From Desulfuromusa sp. (GTDB lineage Bacteria; Desulfobacterota; Desulfuromonadia; Desulfuromonadales; Geopsychrobacteraceae), in NCBI GenBank assembly GCA_029932345.1, contig JAOZQF010000002.1:1-34632 (forward strand): a stretch of 34,632 nucleotides of DNA, read 5' to 3'. This document shows positions 17,426 through 26,899 of the stretch, piece by piece (position 1 is the stretch's first letter; each line of letters begins with the position of its first letter). The notes beneath the pieces are model-generated. The model ran no database searches, had not been told where the DNA came from, and was given only the letters and a program-made list of their open reading frames with translations. A program made the position numbers and the translations under genes.

Positions 17426-17952
17426 TTAATAACCTCAATAGAAATATTGTCATTGGTATAAATACAGATATCGGCAGCAATTCGCAGCGCCTGATCAACA
17501 ATTTTTTCTGCATCAAGATCAGAATGGGCGACCAGTGCCCGGGCCGCAGCCAGAGCAAAACTACCACCAGAACCAATTGCTGCAACTCCGTCATCGGGTT
17601 CAATAACATCACCGGCACCAGAAATAACCAGGGTGACATCTTTGTCGGCAACAATCAGCAGAGCTTCCAGCCGCCGCAATATTTTATCGGTGCGCCAATC
17701 CTTGGCTAATGCAACAGCAGCACGAGAAAGATTGCCGCGATATTCCTGCAGTTTTGCTTCAAATTTTTCAAACAGGGTAAAAGCATCAGCGGTGCTCCCG
17801 GCAAACCCGGCGAGAACCTGATCTTGATAAAGTCGGCGAATTTTTCTGGCGCCATGCTTCATCACCGTATTGCCCAAACTGACCTGCCCATCACCAGCCA
17901 AAGCAACTTGTGAACCGTGTCGAACACAGCAGATTGTCGTCCCTTTAAACAT
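17422..17952 (-). CDS. hslV: HslV peptidase of the HslUV protease
   Basis: A 176-residue threonine protease related to proteasome beta subunits. The start is moved to 17952, where GGAG lies six bases upstream; the track adds 17 residues of leader DNA. The protein reads [13 protein letters not shown], so removal of a short propeptide (MFKG or MFKGT) would expose the catalytic threonine; the family usually has only a short pro-segment. [14 protein letters not shown] and [13 protein letters not shown] are family signatures. hslU follows with a four-base overlap. A sigma-32-like promoter lies about 50 bases upstream. Confidence 0.96.
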   Translation of the reverse strand: MFKGTTICCVRHGSQVALAGDGQVSLGNTVMKHGARKIRRLYQDQVLAGFAGSTADAFTLFEKFEAKLQEYRGNLSRAAVALAKDWRTDKILRRLEALLIVADKDVTLVISGAGDVIEPDDGVAAIGSGGSFALAAARALVAHSDLDAEKIVDQALRIAADICIYTNDNISIEVIK

Positions 17953-18001
17953 ATATAACTCCAAATTAATAAAACGATTGATAAACAATACTAGATAGCA
18001 C

Positions 18002-18031
18002 AAAAAGGGGCTGAGAATAAAGGACTTAAAG
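18002..18031 (-). promoter_or_regulatory. Candidate sigma-32 heat-shock promoter for hslVU
   Basis: Read on the minus strand, CTTTAAG is followed after 14 bases by CCCCTTTTT. This compares well with the RpoH consensus CTTGAAA-N(13-15)-CCCCATNT. The -10 ends 49 bases before the hslV ATG, leaving a normal leader. HslUV is a heat-shock operon in many bacteria, which supports the call. I judged this by eye and have no score. Confidence 0.5.
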
Positions 18032-18072
18032 CGATAATGGACAGAGGAAATAATGAAGAGTTGGTAGGGTAT

Positions 18073-19191
18073 TTAGTCTGTCAGGGGAAATTGAATCGTC
18101 ACGAGACTGCCATGCTCCAGCTCGCTTTCAATCGACAGTTGACCACCCATGCTGGAGATAAAATTGCGGGCATAGTGAAGGCCAAGACCAAAACCCCGCA
18201 CCTGCCCGGTCCGCTCAGGATCTACCTGGTAAAATTTATTAAATATTTTAGCCAGTTCCTGCGCTGAGATACCAATTCCGGTATCCTTGATCAACAGCTT
18301 CAGAGTGTTATCCTCCACCCTGATATCAAGGGTGACAACGCCCCCTTCCGGAGTAAACTTGATGGCATTGTCAAGGATGGCACGGATGGCAAAACCGATG
18401 CACTGAGGATTCAACATCAATGTTTCAACCGGCAGTTGCGATTCAATAAGATTTTCCAGACTGATTTTCCGGTTCAGCGCAGCGGGTTGCAAAGAAAACA
18501 TAATCTGTTCAGCAAGGTGACCTAAATCAATCGGTTCGAGGGGGACGTTTTCATCCTGCAGAGTCGCATCACTGAAATAGAGTAAATCCTGAATCAACTG
18601 TTCCAGATGGACCGTTTCAGCCTGGACCATTGCAACTATCTGTTTGAAATTATCGTCATTCGGACTTTCAACCCCTTCAGCAATATTCTGGATAAACAGG
18701 GAAATTGCCGTTGCCGGAGTTTTAAGTTTATGAGAAATCAGCCCGAGAAAATTACTTTTCAGCTGGTCGATCCGTTTTAAATCAGCCAGTTCTAAACGAA
18801 TTCTTTGCTTGTCAAAAACCTTTTCAACCGTGGTACTGAGTTGCAAGATATTGATCGGTTTATTGATAAAGTCATCAGCCCCCGCTTTGAGAGCATTGAG
18901 GATGAGATTATTGTCGGAATAGCCGGTCATTAAAACCACCGCCTGATCCGGTTGCCGCTCCTTCACTTTTTGCAGCAGTTCCAGCCCATCCAGATTCGGC
19001 ATCATCACGTCACTTAAAACCAGATCAATATCTTCCTCCGCCAAAATTCGGATCGCATCAAGACCGTCTTTGGCTTGAAGGACCCGATAATCTTCTAAAA
19101 CTTCACAACAAAGATTACGAATAATCGGCTCATCATCGACGCAAAGGATGGTTTTTGGTTTGCGCTTATAATCTGATTCAGAAAATGACAT
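18073..19191 (-). CDS. Receiver-histidine kinase hybrid (receiver domain first)
   Basis: A 372-residue soluble signalling protein with no membrane segment. Residues about 14-128 form a receiver domain (CVDDEP acidic pair, phospho-acceptor Asp61 in LVLSDVMMP, Lys111 in INKPI). Residues 140-205 are a HisKA dimerisation helix with His154 in LISHKLKTP. The rest is an HATPase with N box ILDNAIKFTPEGG, G1 DTGIGIS and G2 GFGLGLHYA. The receiver-first order suggests that an upstream kinase tunes this kinase. The start is uncertain: the ATG at 19191 lacks a strong ribosome site, and a GTG at 19221 adds ten residues. It lies between alaS and hslV, and no partner regulator is adjacent. Confidence 0.9.
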   Translation of the reverse strand: MSFSESDYKRKPKTILCVDDEPIIRNLCCEVLEDYRVLQAKDGLDAIRILAEEDIDLVLSDVMMPNLDGLELLQKVKERQPDQAVVLMTGYSDNNLILNALKAGADDFINKPINILQLSTTVEKVFDKQRIRLELADLKRIDQLKSNFLGLISHKLKTPATAISLFIQNIAEGVESPNDDNFKQIVAMVQAETVHLEQLIQDLLYFSDATLQDENVPLEPIDLGHLAEQIMFSLQPAALNRKISLENLIESQLPVETLMLNPQCIGFAIRAILDNAIKFTPEGGVVTLDIRVEDNTLKLLIKDTGIGISAQELAKIFNKFYQVDPERTGQVRGFGLGLHYARNFISSMGGQLSIESELEHGSLVTIQFPLTD

Positions 19192-19308
19192 ATTGAATTC
19201 ATGACTCTCGGTAAAAAGCACTGATCCTGCCTGGTTCCCCCTCCTAGTTAAATATAACCAGAGACTCTGGGATGTCCAGTTTTTACCTGGATATATTTTT
19301 CTTAAAAT

Positions 19309-21954
19309 TTATTGACTCAAGATTTTTTTCAACTGTTCCGGTGCCGCTTGTAGCAGCTCTTCAACCCGGTCGGCATCCGCACCACCAGCTTGAGCCAGCT
19401 CCGGGCGGCCACCACCGCGACCGCCAACAATCTCTGCCAGCGGTTTGATCAAGTCGCCCGCTTTGACCCGGGAGGTCAAGTCTTTGGTGACAGCAACCAG
19501 AAGAGAGACTTTGTCGTTAGCAGTGGCAACCAGAACCAGCACCCCGGAACCGAGTTTATCACGGAGTTGATCAGAAAATTCACGCAGCCCTTTCCCGTCA
19601 GCTCCCGGAACCTTCACCGCCAGCAATTTAATATCTTCAACCAGTTGCACTTGATCAACCAGTTCACCACTGCGATCAGCATTAGCTTTTGCCTGTAACT
19701 GTTGCAACTCTTTTTCGGTCTCTTTCTGCTGTTCCACCATTTTTTGCAACCGCTGCTCAAGTTTCTGCGGATCACTTTTAACCAGATCTGCCAACCGTTG
19801 CAGGGTTTGTTGCTGCTGCTGAACCAGAGCCAAAGCAGCCGTTCCGGTCACCGCTTCAATCCGGCGAACCCCGGCGGCAATCCCCCCTTCACTTAAAATA
19901 CGAAACAGCCCGATATCCCCGGCGGCACTGGCGTGGGTTCCACCACACAGTTCCATACTGTAATCACCAATATTGACAACCCGGACAATATCCCCATATT
20001 TCTCCCCGAAAAGAGCCATGGCTCCTGCTTCCCGGGCCGCATCGGCACTCATTTCCCGATTTTCTACCGGGGCATTGTGGCGAATCTGTTGATTGACTTC
20101 GATTTCAATCTGTTTTAACTCCGCAGCTGAAACGGGTGAAAAATGGGTAAAATCAAAGCGGAGCCGTTCCGGGGTAACCAGTGAACCGGCCTGTTTGATG
20201 TGATTTCCCAGCAGTTTTTGCAGGGCCGCCTGGAGCAGGTGAGTCGCCGTGTGGTTGAGGATAATCTGCTGCCGCCGTTCGGAATCAACTTTGATGGTCG
20301 CCTGAACGCCAATTTTAATCGCTCCGGTAACAACTTCACACAGATGGACGGTGAGGGTGGGAAGCGGTTTCCTGGTATCGACAATCCGCAGGGTTGCTTC
20401 GCTGGTTGATATGGTTCCCGTATCGCCAACCTGCCCCCCGGACTCCCCGTAACATGGGGTCACTGAGGTGATCACTTCAACAGTTTCACCACAGCTTGAT
20501 TGCTCTACCTGCTCCCCCTGGTGGAGCAGTGCCAAAACTTCACCAAAGTCCTCCTGCTTGGTATAGCCACTGAATTCAGAGTGGATTCCTTCCTCTACCA
20601 ACTGCTTATAGACGCCTGAAACTGCCTCCTCACCAGAACCTTTCCAATGTTTTCTCGCTTTGGCCCGCTGCTCTTCCATGCAGGATTCGAATCCGGCTTC
20701 ATCGAGGCTGTAGCCATCTTTTTCAACGATATCAGCAGTTAAATCAACGGGAAATCCATAGGTATCATAGAGTTTAAACACCGTCTCACCCGGGATAACC
20801 AGCTGTTTGTTCGCAGCCAGTCGGGCAATCTCTTCCTGCAGAATTCTGAGTCCGTTGCCCAGCGTCTGAATGAAGCGTTCCTCCTCATTCTGCACAACCT
20901 TGGCGACGAAATCGATCCGTTTTGCCTCTTCGGGGTAGGCTTCAGCCATTGACTCAAGGACAAAGACAGCGGTTTTAAACAGAATCGGATCTTCAAAACC
21001 GAGCATTTTTGCATGACGCATCGCCCGGCGCATAATCCTGCGCAATACGTAACCACGCCCTTCATTGGAAGGGAGAACCCCATCAGCAATCAGGTAGGCT
21101 GTGGCCCGACTGTGATCGGCCATAACCCGCATCGAGACATCATTCTCCCCATTGTCGCCATAGTTTTTCCCAGAAAGCTTTTCAATGTAAGCAATAATGG
21201 TACGGAGCAGATCGGTATCGTAGTTTGATTGCACCCCCTGCATCACAGTGGCAAGGCGCTCCAACCCCATCCCGGTATCGACAGCTGGTTTTGGTAATGG
21301 AACCAGAGTGCCATCGGGTTGACGATTGTACTGCATAAAAACGTTATTCCAGATTTCCATGTAACGGTCACAATCGCAGCCAACCGTACAGGTGGGGGAA
21401 TCACAGCCGATTTCCGGTCCATTGTCATAAAAGATTTCCGAACAGGGACCGCAGGGGCCCGTATCACCCATTGACCAGAAATTATCCTCTTCAAAACGGA
21501 AAATCCGCTCCCGGGGAACCCCCTCCTGGGTATGCCAGATATTTGCCGCTTCGTGGTCATCGGTATAAACAGAAACATAGAGGCGCTCTTTATCCAGCCC
21601 CATATCAACCGTCAGAAATTCCCAGGCGTAGGCAATTGCTTCCTTTTTGAAATAATCGCCGAAGGAAAAATTACCAAGCATTTCAAAAAAAGTATGATGA
21701 CGAGCGGTGCGCCCGACATTTTCCAGATCGTTATGCTTACCACCGGCCCGCACACATTTTTGTGAGGTGGTCGCCCGCACATAATGCCGCTTTTCATCCC
21801 CCAGAAAACAGTCTTTAAACTGGTTCATTCCGGCATTGGTAAACAGAAGTGTGGGATCATTATGGGGAACCAGAGAAGAGGAAGAGACGATCGTATGGCT
21901 ACGATCCGCAAAATATTTGAGGAATTTGGCGCGAATTTCATTTCCGGTCAGCAT
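19309..21954 (-). CDS. alaS: Alanyl-tRNA synthetase
   Basis: An 881-residue class II synthetase of standard length. In order there are: the aminoacylation core with [14 protein letters not shown] and [17 protein letters not shown]; the tRNA-recognition region with [15 protein letters not shown]; the editing domain with [11 protein letters not shown] and [11 protein letters not shown], which supplies the zinc-binding His/Cys residues that remove mischarged serine; a coiled-coil linker rich in Gln (near 725-765); and the C-Ala domain with [15 protein letters not shown]. The start is moved six codons to 21954, giving [15 protein letters not shown]. It follows recX, with a 163-base MITE-like element between them. 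Confidence 0.97.
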   Translation of the reverse strand: MLTGNEIRAKFLKYFADRSHTIVSSSSLVPHNDPTLLFTNAGMNQFKDCFLGDEKRHYVRATTSQKCVRAGGKHNDLENVGRTARHHTFFEMLGNFSFGDYFKKEAIAYAWEFLTVDMGLDKERLYVSVYTDDHEAANIWHTQEGVPRERIFRFEEDNFWSMGDTGPCGPCSEIFYDNGPEIGCDSPTCTVGCDCDRYMEIWNNVFMQYNRQPDGTLVPLPKPAVDTGMGLERLATVMQGVQSNYDTDLLRTIIAYIEKLSGKNYGDNGENDVSMRVMADHSRATAYLIADGVLPSNEGRGYVLRRIMRRAMRHAKMLGFEDPILFKTAVFVLESMAEAYPEEAKRIDFVAKVVQNEEERFIQTLGNGLRILQEEIARLAANKQLVIPGETVFKLYDTYGFPVDLTADIVEKDGYSLDEAGFESCMEEQRAKARKHWKGSGEEAVSGVYKQLVEEGIHSEFSGYTKQEDFGEVLALLHQGEQVEQSSCGETVEVITSVTPCYGESGGQVGDTGTISTSEATLRIVDTRKPLPTLTVHLCEVVTGAIKIGVQATIKVDSERRQQIILNHTATHLLQAALQKLLGNHIKQAGSLVTPERLRFDFTHFSPVSAAELKQIEIEVNQQIRHNAPVENREMSADAAREAGAMALFGEKYGDIVRVVNIGDYSMELCGGTHASAAGDIGLFRILSEGGIAAGVRRIEAVTGTAALALVQQQQQTLQRLADLVKSDPQKLEQRLQKMVEQQKETEKELQQLQAKANADRSGELVDQVQLVEDIKLLAVKVPGADGKGLREFSDQLRDKLGSGVLVLVATANDKVSLLVAVTKDLTSRVKAGDLIKPLAEIVGGRGGGRPELAQAGGADADRVEELLQAAPEQLKKILSQ

Positions 21955-22043
21955 GTTATTGTAGCCTTTCATTATTTTTGTTTAGCTGAAATATGACGAT
22001 GGAATAATAGTAGAAGTGGTTGTATTTGAAAAGAAGTTTTAAC

Positions 22044-22206
22044 TAGTGTCCCGTGCGGTTAGTCCTTTTGGTTAATTCTGAGCAATTTTGGCTGATGGCA
22101 AGGCGTGTCGACGCAGGTCTAGCCAAAGCTAAGCCGAGGAGGCGCAACGTAAGCAGCAGACAAAAGGGCCAGAATTAATAGATGGAATTAACCGCACGGG
22201 ACACTA
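22044..22206. mobile_element. 163-bp MITE-like element with perfect terminal inverted repeats
   Basis: The ends TAGTGTCCCGTGCGGTTA (22044-22061) and TAACCGCACGGGACACTA (22189-22206) are exact inverse copies of 18 bases. If the outer TA is a target duplication, the element is GTGTCCCG... with 16-base termini, as in IS630/Tc1-type insertions. Inside, TTAATTCTG and CAGAATTAA, and CTTTTG and CAAAAG, continue the symmetry. The centre is GC-rich and non-coding. It fills most of the recX-alaS gap and holds no transposase. Confidence 0.75.
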
Positions 22207-22216
22207 AGATGAGGGA

Positions 22217-22729
22217 TTACTTCGGTTCTTCCTTGAGAATAGTGAATATCTGCCCGAGTGAGAATCCCCTCCGTTGAAAAAAACCGACGACACGGCGTTT
22301 CTCCCGATCCTCTGCAGTCAGATAATTAAAGGTTGGAAAACGGCGCAGCAACTGATTACGGAGGATATCGTCGGTAGAAAATTCAGCTTCTGCGGTTTCT
22401 AGAGCCCGGTCAACGGTTGTCCCGTCAATTCCCCGGCGCCGCAGATCAAATCTGATTTTGCTGCCAACGCCCCGCCCGGTACGCATCAACGAACGAGCTC
22501 GTTCGGTGGCATAGCGGTTGTCATCCAGATAATTATATTCGTGACATTTTGCTACAGCAGAATCTATCGCAGAGCGAGAAAAACCGAATTGCTCCAACTT
22601 CTGGCGCAGTTCGGTTTCACTCCGGTCTCGCCGGGAGAGTAATCGCAAGGCGGCGGAAAATGCTTTCTTAGCCTTGCGGGTATCACTAGTGTCACTAGAA
22701 TCGTTCGACTTCGACCTGTCCATCGCCAT
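22217..22729 (-). CDS. recX: RecX regulatory protein
   Basis: About 170 residues, close to E. coli RecX (166). RecX binds RecA filaments and limits their activity. Tandem three-helix repeats are visible: AALRLLSRRDRSETELRQKL, then YNYLDDNRYATERARSLM and GVGSKIRFDLRRRGI, and a third around REKRRVVGFFQRRGFSLGQIFTIL. The track start (22870) reads far into pilT. The ATG at 22729 has AAGGA at usable spacing; ATGs at 22741 and 22723 remain possible. In every case the gene starts inside the end of pilT. pilT lies between recX and recA, so RecX probably still comes from the same transcript as RecA. Confidence 0.88.
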   Translation of the reverse strand: MAMDRSKSNDSSDTSDTRKAKKAFSAALRLLSRRDRSETELRQKLEQFGFSRSAIDSAVAKCHEYNYLDDNRYATERARSLMRTGRGVGSKIRFDLRRRGIDGTTVDRALETAEAEFSTDDILRNQLLRRFPTFNYLTAEDREKRRVVGFFQRRGFSLGQIFTILKEEPK

Positions 22730-23876
22730 CGAGTCCTTCATCTTCCTTTGCCTGTTTTTCCTCAGCTTGACCCCGTTCAAAATCACTCCAGGAGGCATCG
22801 GAGGAAGAATCAATACCTGATGACTTGAGTTTAAAGTCATCAGGATTGGAACTCTGTCGAACCGCTTCATCGTAGCTGATAATTTTCCTTTTCACCAGAT
22901 CCATCAGGGCCTGATCGAAGCTCTGCATACCATACGTCGTGTAGCCATTAGAAATAGCCTCTTTCAGATGAACTGTTCTGTCCTCATCATCGATCAATTC
23001 ACGAACCCGCCCCGTTGAGATCATCACCTCAACCGCAGCAACCCGACCCTTTCCTCCAGCCCGGGGAATCAACCGCTGTGAGATGACCCCTTTCAGAACA
23101 TTGGAGAGCTGCAAACGGACGTGACGTTGCTGGTGAGGGGGAAACATGGAGATAACCCGTGAGATCGTTTCCGGAGCATCATTTGTGTGGAGCGTTGAAA
23201 GAACCAGGTGCCCCGTTTCGGCAGCAGCAAGAGCGGTCTCTGCTGTTTCCAGATCACGCATTTCACCAACCATAATAACATCAGGATCTTGACGCATGGC
23301 ACTTTTTAAGGCCGGAGCAAAGCCGATCGTATCAAAACCGACTTCACGCTGATTAATAATACACTTGCGATCCCGATGCAGATACTCAATCGGGTCTTCA
23401 ATCGTTACCAAATGAGCAGTCCGTCGACTGTTGATGTAGTCAACCATCGCAGCCAGCGTCGTTGATTTTCCCGTCCCCGTTGCCCCGGTCACAAGCACCA
23501 GTCCACGGGGCTCTTCGGCAATCTTTTTCAGCACCTGTGGCATCAACAGATCATCCAGAGTTGCAACTTTAAAAGGGATCACCCGAAAAACGGCAGAAAC
23601 CGATCCGCGCTGCATAAAAATATTGGCTCTAAAACGTCCCAACCCGGGAACACCATAGGCCAGGTCAACCTCTTTTAACTCCTCAAATTTTTTATGTTGA
23701 TGATCACTCATAATCGATTCACACATACTACGCACTTCGTCAGCCGTCAACCTGGGAGCTTTTGGCAGTGGACGAAGGGCACCATCAACACGAAAAACTG
23801 GCGGCAAACCCGCTTTCAAATGGATATCCGAGGTTTTTGATTTAAGGGCCATGCCGAGAATATCATTTAAATTCAT
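22695..23876 (-). CDS. pilT: PilT/PilU-type twitching-motility retraction ATPase
   Basis: A 393-residue hexameric ATPase of the type II/IV secretion family that drives type IV pilus retraction at the cytoplasmic base. It has an N-terminal PAS-like domain (DIHLKAGLPPVFRVDG), Walker A GATGTGKSTT, Asp box TIEDPIEY, Walker B VIMVGEMRD and the His box HLVLSTLHTNDAPETISR. The canonical PilT motif AIRNLIRE is replaced by a divergent STGRVRELIDD, and about 40 extra acidic residues (SSGIDSSSDASW... GQVEVERF) follow the core. It may therefore be a PilT paralogue rather than the main retraction motor. It lies 42 bases after recA and overlaps recX. Confidence 0.92.
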   Translation of the reverse strand: MNLNDILGMALKSKTSDIHLKAGLPPVFRVDGALRPLPKAPRLTADEVRSMCESIMSDHQHKKFEELKEVDLAYGVPGLGRFRANIFMQRGSVSAVFRVIPFKVATLDDLLMPQVLKKIAEEPRGLVLVTGATGTGKSTTLAAMVDYINSRRTAHLVTIEDPIEYLHRDRKCIINQREVGFDTIGFAPALKSAMRQDPDVIMVGEMRDLETAETALAAAETGHLVLSTLHTNDAPETISRVISMFPPHQQRHVRLQLSNVLKGVISQRLIPRAGGKGRVAAVEVMISTGRVRELIDDEDRTVHLKEAISNGYTTYGMQSFDQALMDLVKRKIISYDEAVRQSSNPDDFKLKSSGIDSSSDASWSDFERGQAEEKQAKEDEGLDGDGQVEVERF

Positions 23877-23918
23877 AATTCTATCCTGTCTGACTTTTCA
23901 ATTTAGAAGAGGCTGCTA

Positions 23919-24947
23919 TTATTCCTCGTTCGCATTGCTGGTAGCTGTTTCTCCCCCAATACCGTAGAGTTCCCGTAAGGTTGCCTCAATTTCATCGGTC
24001 ATTTCGGGATGTTCCTTCAGATATTGTTTGGCATTTTCCCGACCTTGACCAACCCGCTCCCCCTTATAGGAGAACCAGGAACCACTTTTTTCGACAATAT
24101 CATTATCCACCCCGAGATCGAGAAGATCTCCTTCGCGGGAGATTCCAGTCCCATACATAATATCGAATTCTGCCTGTTTAAACGGCGGAGCCACCTTGTT
24201 TTTTACCACTTTAACCCGGGTTCGACCACCAATCACATCCTGCCCCTGTTTCAATGCCGCAATGCGGCGGATATCGAGGCGAACTGAAGCATAAAATTTC
24301 AGGGCGTTACCACCGGTAGTGGTTTCCGGGTTGCCAAACATCACCCCGATTTTCATCCGCAGCTGATTGATAAAAATAATAGTGCATTTTGATTTACTGA
24401 CGATGCCGGTCAATTTTCGTAGCGCCTGGGACATTAAACGTGCCTGCAACCCCATGTGAGAATCGCCCATGTCCCCCTCGATTTCCGCCCGGGGAGTCAA
24501 AGCTGCAACCGAATCAACAACCAAAAGATCTACGGCACCGCTGCGAACCAGCATCTCAGTGATTTCCAATGCCTGCTCACCGGTATCAGGCTGACTGACC
24601 AGAAGATCATCGGGTTTCACTCCAAGGTGTTGTGCATACTGAATATCGAGGGCATGTTCCGCATCAATAAATGCAGCAACCCCCCCCTGTTTTTGAACCT
24701 GAGCCAGGATATGCAACGCAAGAGTGGTTTTTCCGGAAGATTCCGGTCCAAAGATTTCAACGATACGCCCCTTGGGGATACCACCAACCCCCAAAGCAAG
24801 GTCCAGACTCAAAGCTCCGGTAGGAATTGTATCGATCGCGGGGATCTGAAAATCGGAGCCGAGGCGCATAATGCTCCCCTTACCAAATTGTTTTTCAATC
24901 TGCCCCATGGCCAGATCCAGAGCGCGATTTCGGTTTTCATCGGACAT
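23919..24947 (-). CDS. recA: RecA recombinase
   Basis: A 342-residue ATP-dependent strand-exchange protein and SOS co-protease. Walker A is [10 protein letters not shown] and Walker B is [10 protein letters not shown]; the RecA signature [14 protein letters not shown] and the DNA-binding loop region [21 protein letters not shown] are intact. The C-terminus is short and acidic. The start is moved to 24947: GGAGGA precedes that ATG, and [24 protein letters not shown] is the standard N-terminus. A 195-base leader separates it from cinA and probably holds its own promoter. Confidence 0.98.
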   Translation of the reverse strand: MSDENRNRALDLAMGQIEKQFGKGSIMRLGSDFQIPAIDTIPTGALSLDLALGVGGIPKGRIVEIFGPESSGKTTLALHILAQVQKQGGVAAFIDAEHALDIQYAQHLGVKPDDLLVSQPDTGEQALEITEMLVRSGAVDLLVVDSVAALTPRAEIEGDMGDSHMGLQARLMSQALRKLTGIVSKSKCTIIFINQLRMKIGVMFGNPETTTGGNALKFYASVRLDIRRIAALKQGQDVIGGRTRVKVVKNKVAPPFKQAEFDIMYGTGISREGDLLDLGVDNDIVEKSGSWFSYKGERVGQGRENAKQYLKEHPEMTDEIEATLRELYGIGGETATSNANEE

Positions 24948-25077
24948 GTGTTCCTCCAATTTAATTATGTTTTTAAGCAGTGACGAATCTGTCTCCACCC
25001 AGACATCCCATGCCCGTGAGTCAGAAAATGTCACATCGCTTCAATAAGATTATGCCAGGAAACAGCTATGGTTTTGG

Positions 25078-25132
25078 GGTTGATGTTCACCCTATCAAAA
25101 TAACATTAAAACTTTTTGTTGCTAATGTCGAG
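25078..25132 (-). promoter_or_regulatory. Possible recA promoter with an operator-like GGT-N8-ACC palindrome
   Basis: Reading toward recA, TCGACA (25127-25132) is followed after 17 bases by TAATGT, a plausible -35/-10 pair. Just downstream, GGTGAACATCAACC (25078-25091) forms a GGT-N8-ACC inverted repeat (GGGT-N8-ACCC when one more base is counted on each side), where an SOS repressor could sit. It does not match the Geobacter LexA pattern that I remember (GGTT-N2-C-N4-G-N3-ACC), so this is only a candidate. Confidence 0.3.
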
Positions 25133-25141
25133 TCAATATTA

Positions 25142-26386
25142 TTATTCGATACTTTGCCGGGCGAAACGGCGCAACCACTCTAACGCCATCGTTGCACTCA
25201 TCTGCTGAATCTGACCTCGACTCCCCGAGAATGTATATCTTTGGACATGGACCCCTGCCGCACTTGCCAGAGCGATAAAGACAGTCCCGACCGGCTTCTC
25301 CTCGGTTCCTCCATCGGGTCCGGCAATGCCGGTGATTGCCAGAGACAAATCGGTTCCAGTCGCTTGACGGAGCCCACTAGCCATCGCTCGGGCACAGTTT
25401 TCACTCACTGCACCGAACTGCTGCAATAAAAGGGTGGGAACTTTCAACCAATCCATTTTGGCCGAATCAGCATAGGTAATTCCGGCCCGTTCCAGAAAAG
25501 CTGATGCTCCCGGTTGACTGGTGAGCATTGCGCTCAGCAACCCGCCGGTACACGATTCGGCAAGAGAGAGAGTCAGGCCGGCACTTATCAGCAACTTACC
25601 AACATTCCCCTCCGGAGTCTCCCCATCCCGCGCCATCACAGCATCACCAAGATCGTTTAGCAGCAGAGCCTCCGCTTGATCAAGGCGCCACTCCGCATCA
25701 TCTCCGCGGGCTTTCAACTTGACCAGAACCAGCGGGTAATCAAGGGCAAAAGCGACCTCAACTCCATCGGGCAATTTTCGATAAGGGATCATCCGGTCAA
25801 TCTTTGGTTCAGACAGCCCAAAGATTTTGAAGGTTCGTTGCTGCAGTGGAGTTGCCCCGGTGATTTTTTGTTGCAACACCGGGAGGACCGATTGCTGAAA
25901 CATTGCCCTCATTTCAGTTGGAACTCCCGGGAGAAAAAACAGCTCACAGTGGTCATGTTGCAGCCGGAACCCCGGAGCGGTACCGATCGGGTTGGGGAGC
26001 GGTTGTGCCCATTGTGGCAAGAGTGCCTGTCGCTCACTACTCGGATCCATCTGCCGATGGTGGCGGACAAACCACTGATGCACCATTTCCAAGGCTTCAT
26101 CATTGACCACCAGTGGCTGCCCCAGAGTTCTTGCCGCTGCCCGGGCGGTACGGTCATCCCCGGTCAAACCCAATCCACCGGTAACAATGATGAACTGGAC
26201 ATGGCCAATCAGATATTGAAGAGCCGCAACGATCTCTTTTTCCTGATCAGGAACAGCAAGTGAACAGCGCAAACGGTAACCCTGTGTCGCAAGAATTCCG
26301 GCAATTGTCTGGGTATTACTGTCACTGATCTCACCACTGAGAAGTTCATCTCCAGTGATCAGTATGGCAATGTCGTAGGTGGGCAT
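25142..26386 (-). CDS. cinA: CinA: nicotinamide-nucleotide amidase / competence-damage protein
   Basis: A 414-residue two-domain cytoplasmic protein. Residues 1-170 are a MoaB/MogA-like (COG1058) domain with ITGDELLSGEISDSNT and VTGGLGLTGDDRTARA. Residues about 255-410 are the PncC deamidase with LAESCTGGLLSAML and ITGIAGPDGGTEEKPVGTV. The pair recycles NMN from nicotinamide-containing by-products such as those of DNA ligase. The start is moved to 26386, where GAGG lies five bases upstream; the track start adds six residues. It sits 27 bases after pgpA and precedes recA, an arrangement common in many bacteria. Confidence 0.95.
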   Translation of the reverse strand: MPTYDIAILITGDELLSGEISDSNTQTIAGILATQGYRLRCSLAVPDQEKEIVAALQYLIGHVQFIIVTGGLGLTGDDRTARAAARTLGQPLVVNDEALEMVHQWFVRHHRQMDPSSERQALLPQWAQPLPNPIGTAPGFRLQHDHCELFFLPGVPTEMRAMFQQSVLPVLQQKITGATPLQQRTFKIFGLSEPKIDRMIPYRKLPDGVEVAFALDYPLVLVKLKARGDDAEWRLDQAEALLLNDLGDAVMARDGETPEGNVGKLLISAGLTLSLAESCTGGLLSAMLTSQPGASAFLERAGITYADSAKMDWLKVPTLLLQQFGAVSENCARAMASGLRQATGTDLSLAITGIAGPDGGTEEKPVGTVFIALASAAGVHVQRYTFSGSRGQIQQMSATMALEWLRRFARQSIE

Positions 26387-26413
26387 AACAACCTCAGGCT
26401 TCATCGGGGAAGG

Positions 26414-26899
26414 TCAAAAGAATAGCCACAGACAGATTCGTAGCGCAATAGCGGCGTAAATCCCCGCCATAACATCATCCAGAGTCACCCCGATTCCATT
26501 TTTCATCTCCCGGTCAAACCAATTAGCCGGGGGCGGTTTGATAATGTCAAAAAGGCGGAACCAGAGGAATCCGAGGATTGCCACCGGCCAGGTAAAAGGG
26601 AGAAAAGCGGTGGTGATCAGATAGCCGATCAGTTCATCAATAACGATCCGGCCATCATCTGCTTCGTCATAAAATTTACCCGCAACATCACTCACCCAAA
26701 AGCTGAGGAACAAAATAGCGGTAAGGGTGAGAAGTTGCAGAGGCCAGGAAAAATGGGAGAGGTAATAAAAAGCTGGAATTCCCGCCAGAGTGCCGAAGGT
26801 TCCCGAAGCCACCGGAGCGTACCCGAGTCCACCGTTACTGGAGAGGAACAGAATCAATTTTCGATAGCCCCATTGTTCTATTGAGGGTTCTTCATTCAT
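26414..26899 (-). CDS. pgpA: Phosphatidylglycerophosphatase A
   Basis: A 161-residue inner-membrane enzyme that removes phosphate from phosphatidylglycerophosphate to give phosphatidylglycerol. It shows GLGYAPVASGTFGTLAG, the acidic segment IVIDELIGYL, RLFDIIKPPPANWFDRE and GVTLDDVMAGIYAA, all PgpA signatures with the expected Asp/Glu metal ligands. Three to four hydrophobic segments are visible. The track start (27013) lies inside larC. The ATG at 26899 has AAGGAGA upstream and overlaps the larC stop by eight bases, which indicates coupled translation. Confidence 0.93.
   Translation of the reverse strand: MNEEPSIEQWGYRKLILFLSSNGGLGYAPVASGTFGTLAGIPAFYYLSHFSWPLQLLTLTAILFLSFWVSDVAGKFYDEADDGRIVIDELIGYLITTAFLPFTWPVAILGFLWFRLFDIIKPPPANWFDREMKNGIGVTLDDVMAGIYAAIALRICLWLFF

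Noticed and set aside
19228-19300. Possible terminator between alaS and the kinase gene (CCAGAGACTCTGG; TCCAG...CTGGA)
   Set aside because: The stems are short and neither is followed by a T-tract in the minus-strand direction.
25676-26263. 195-residue plus-strand ORF opposite cinA
   Set aside because: Antisense shadow of cinA, with no domain or signal.
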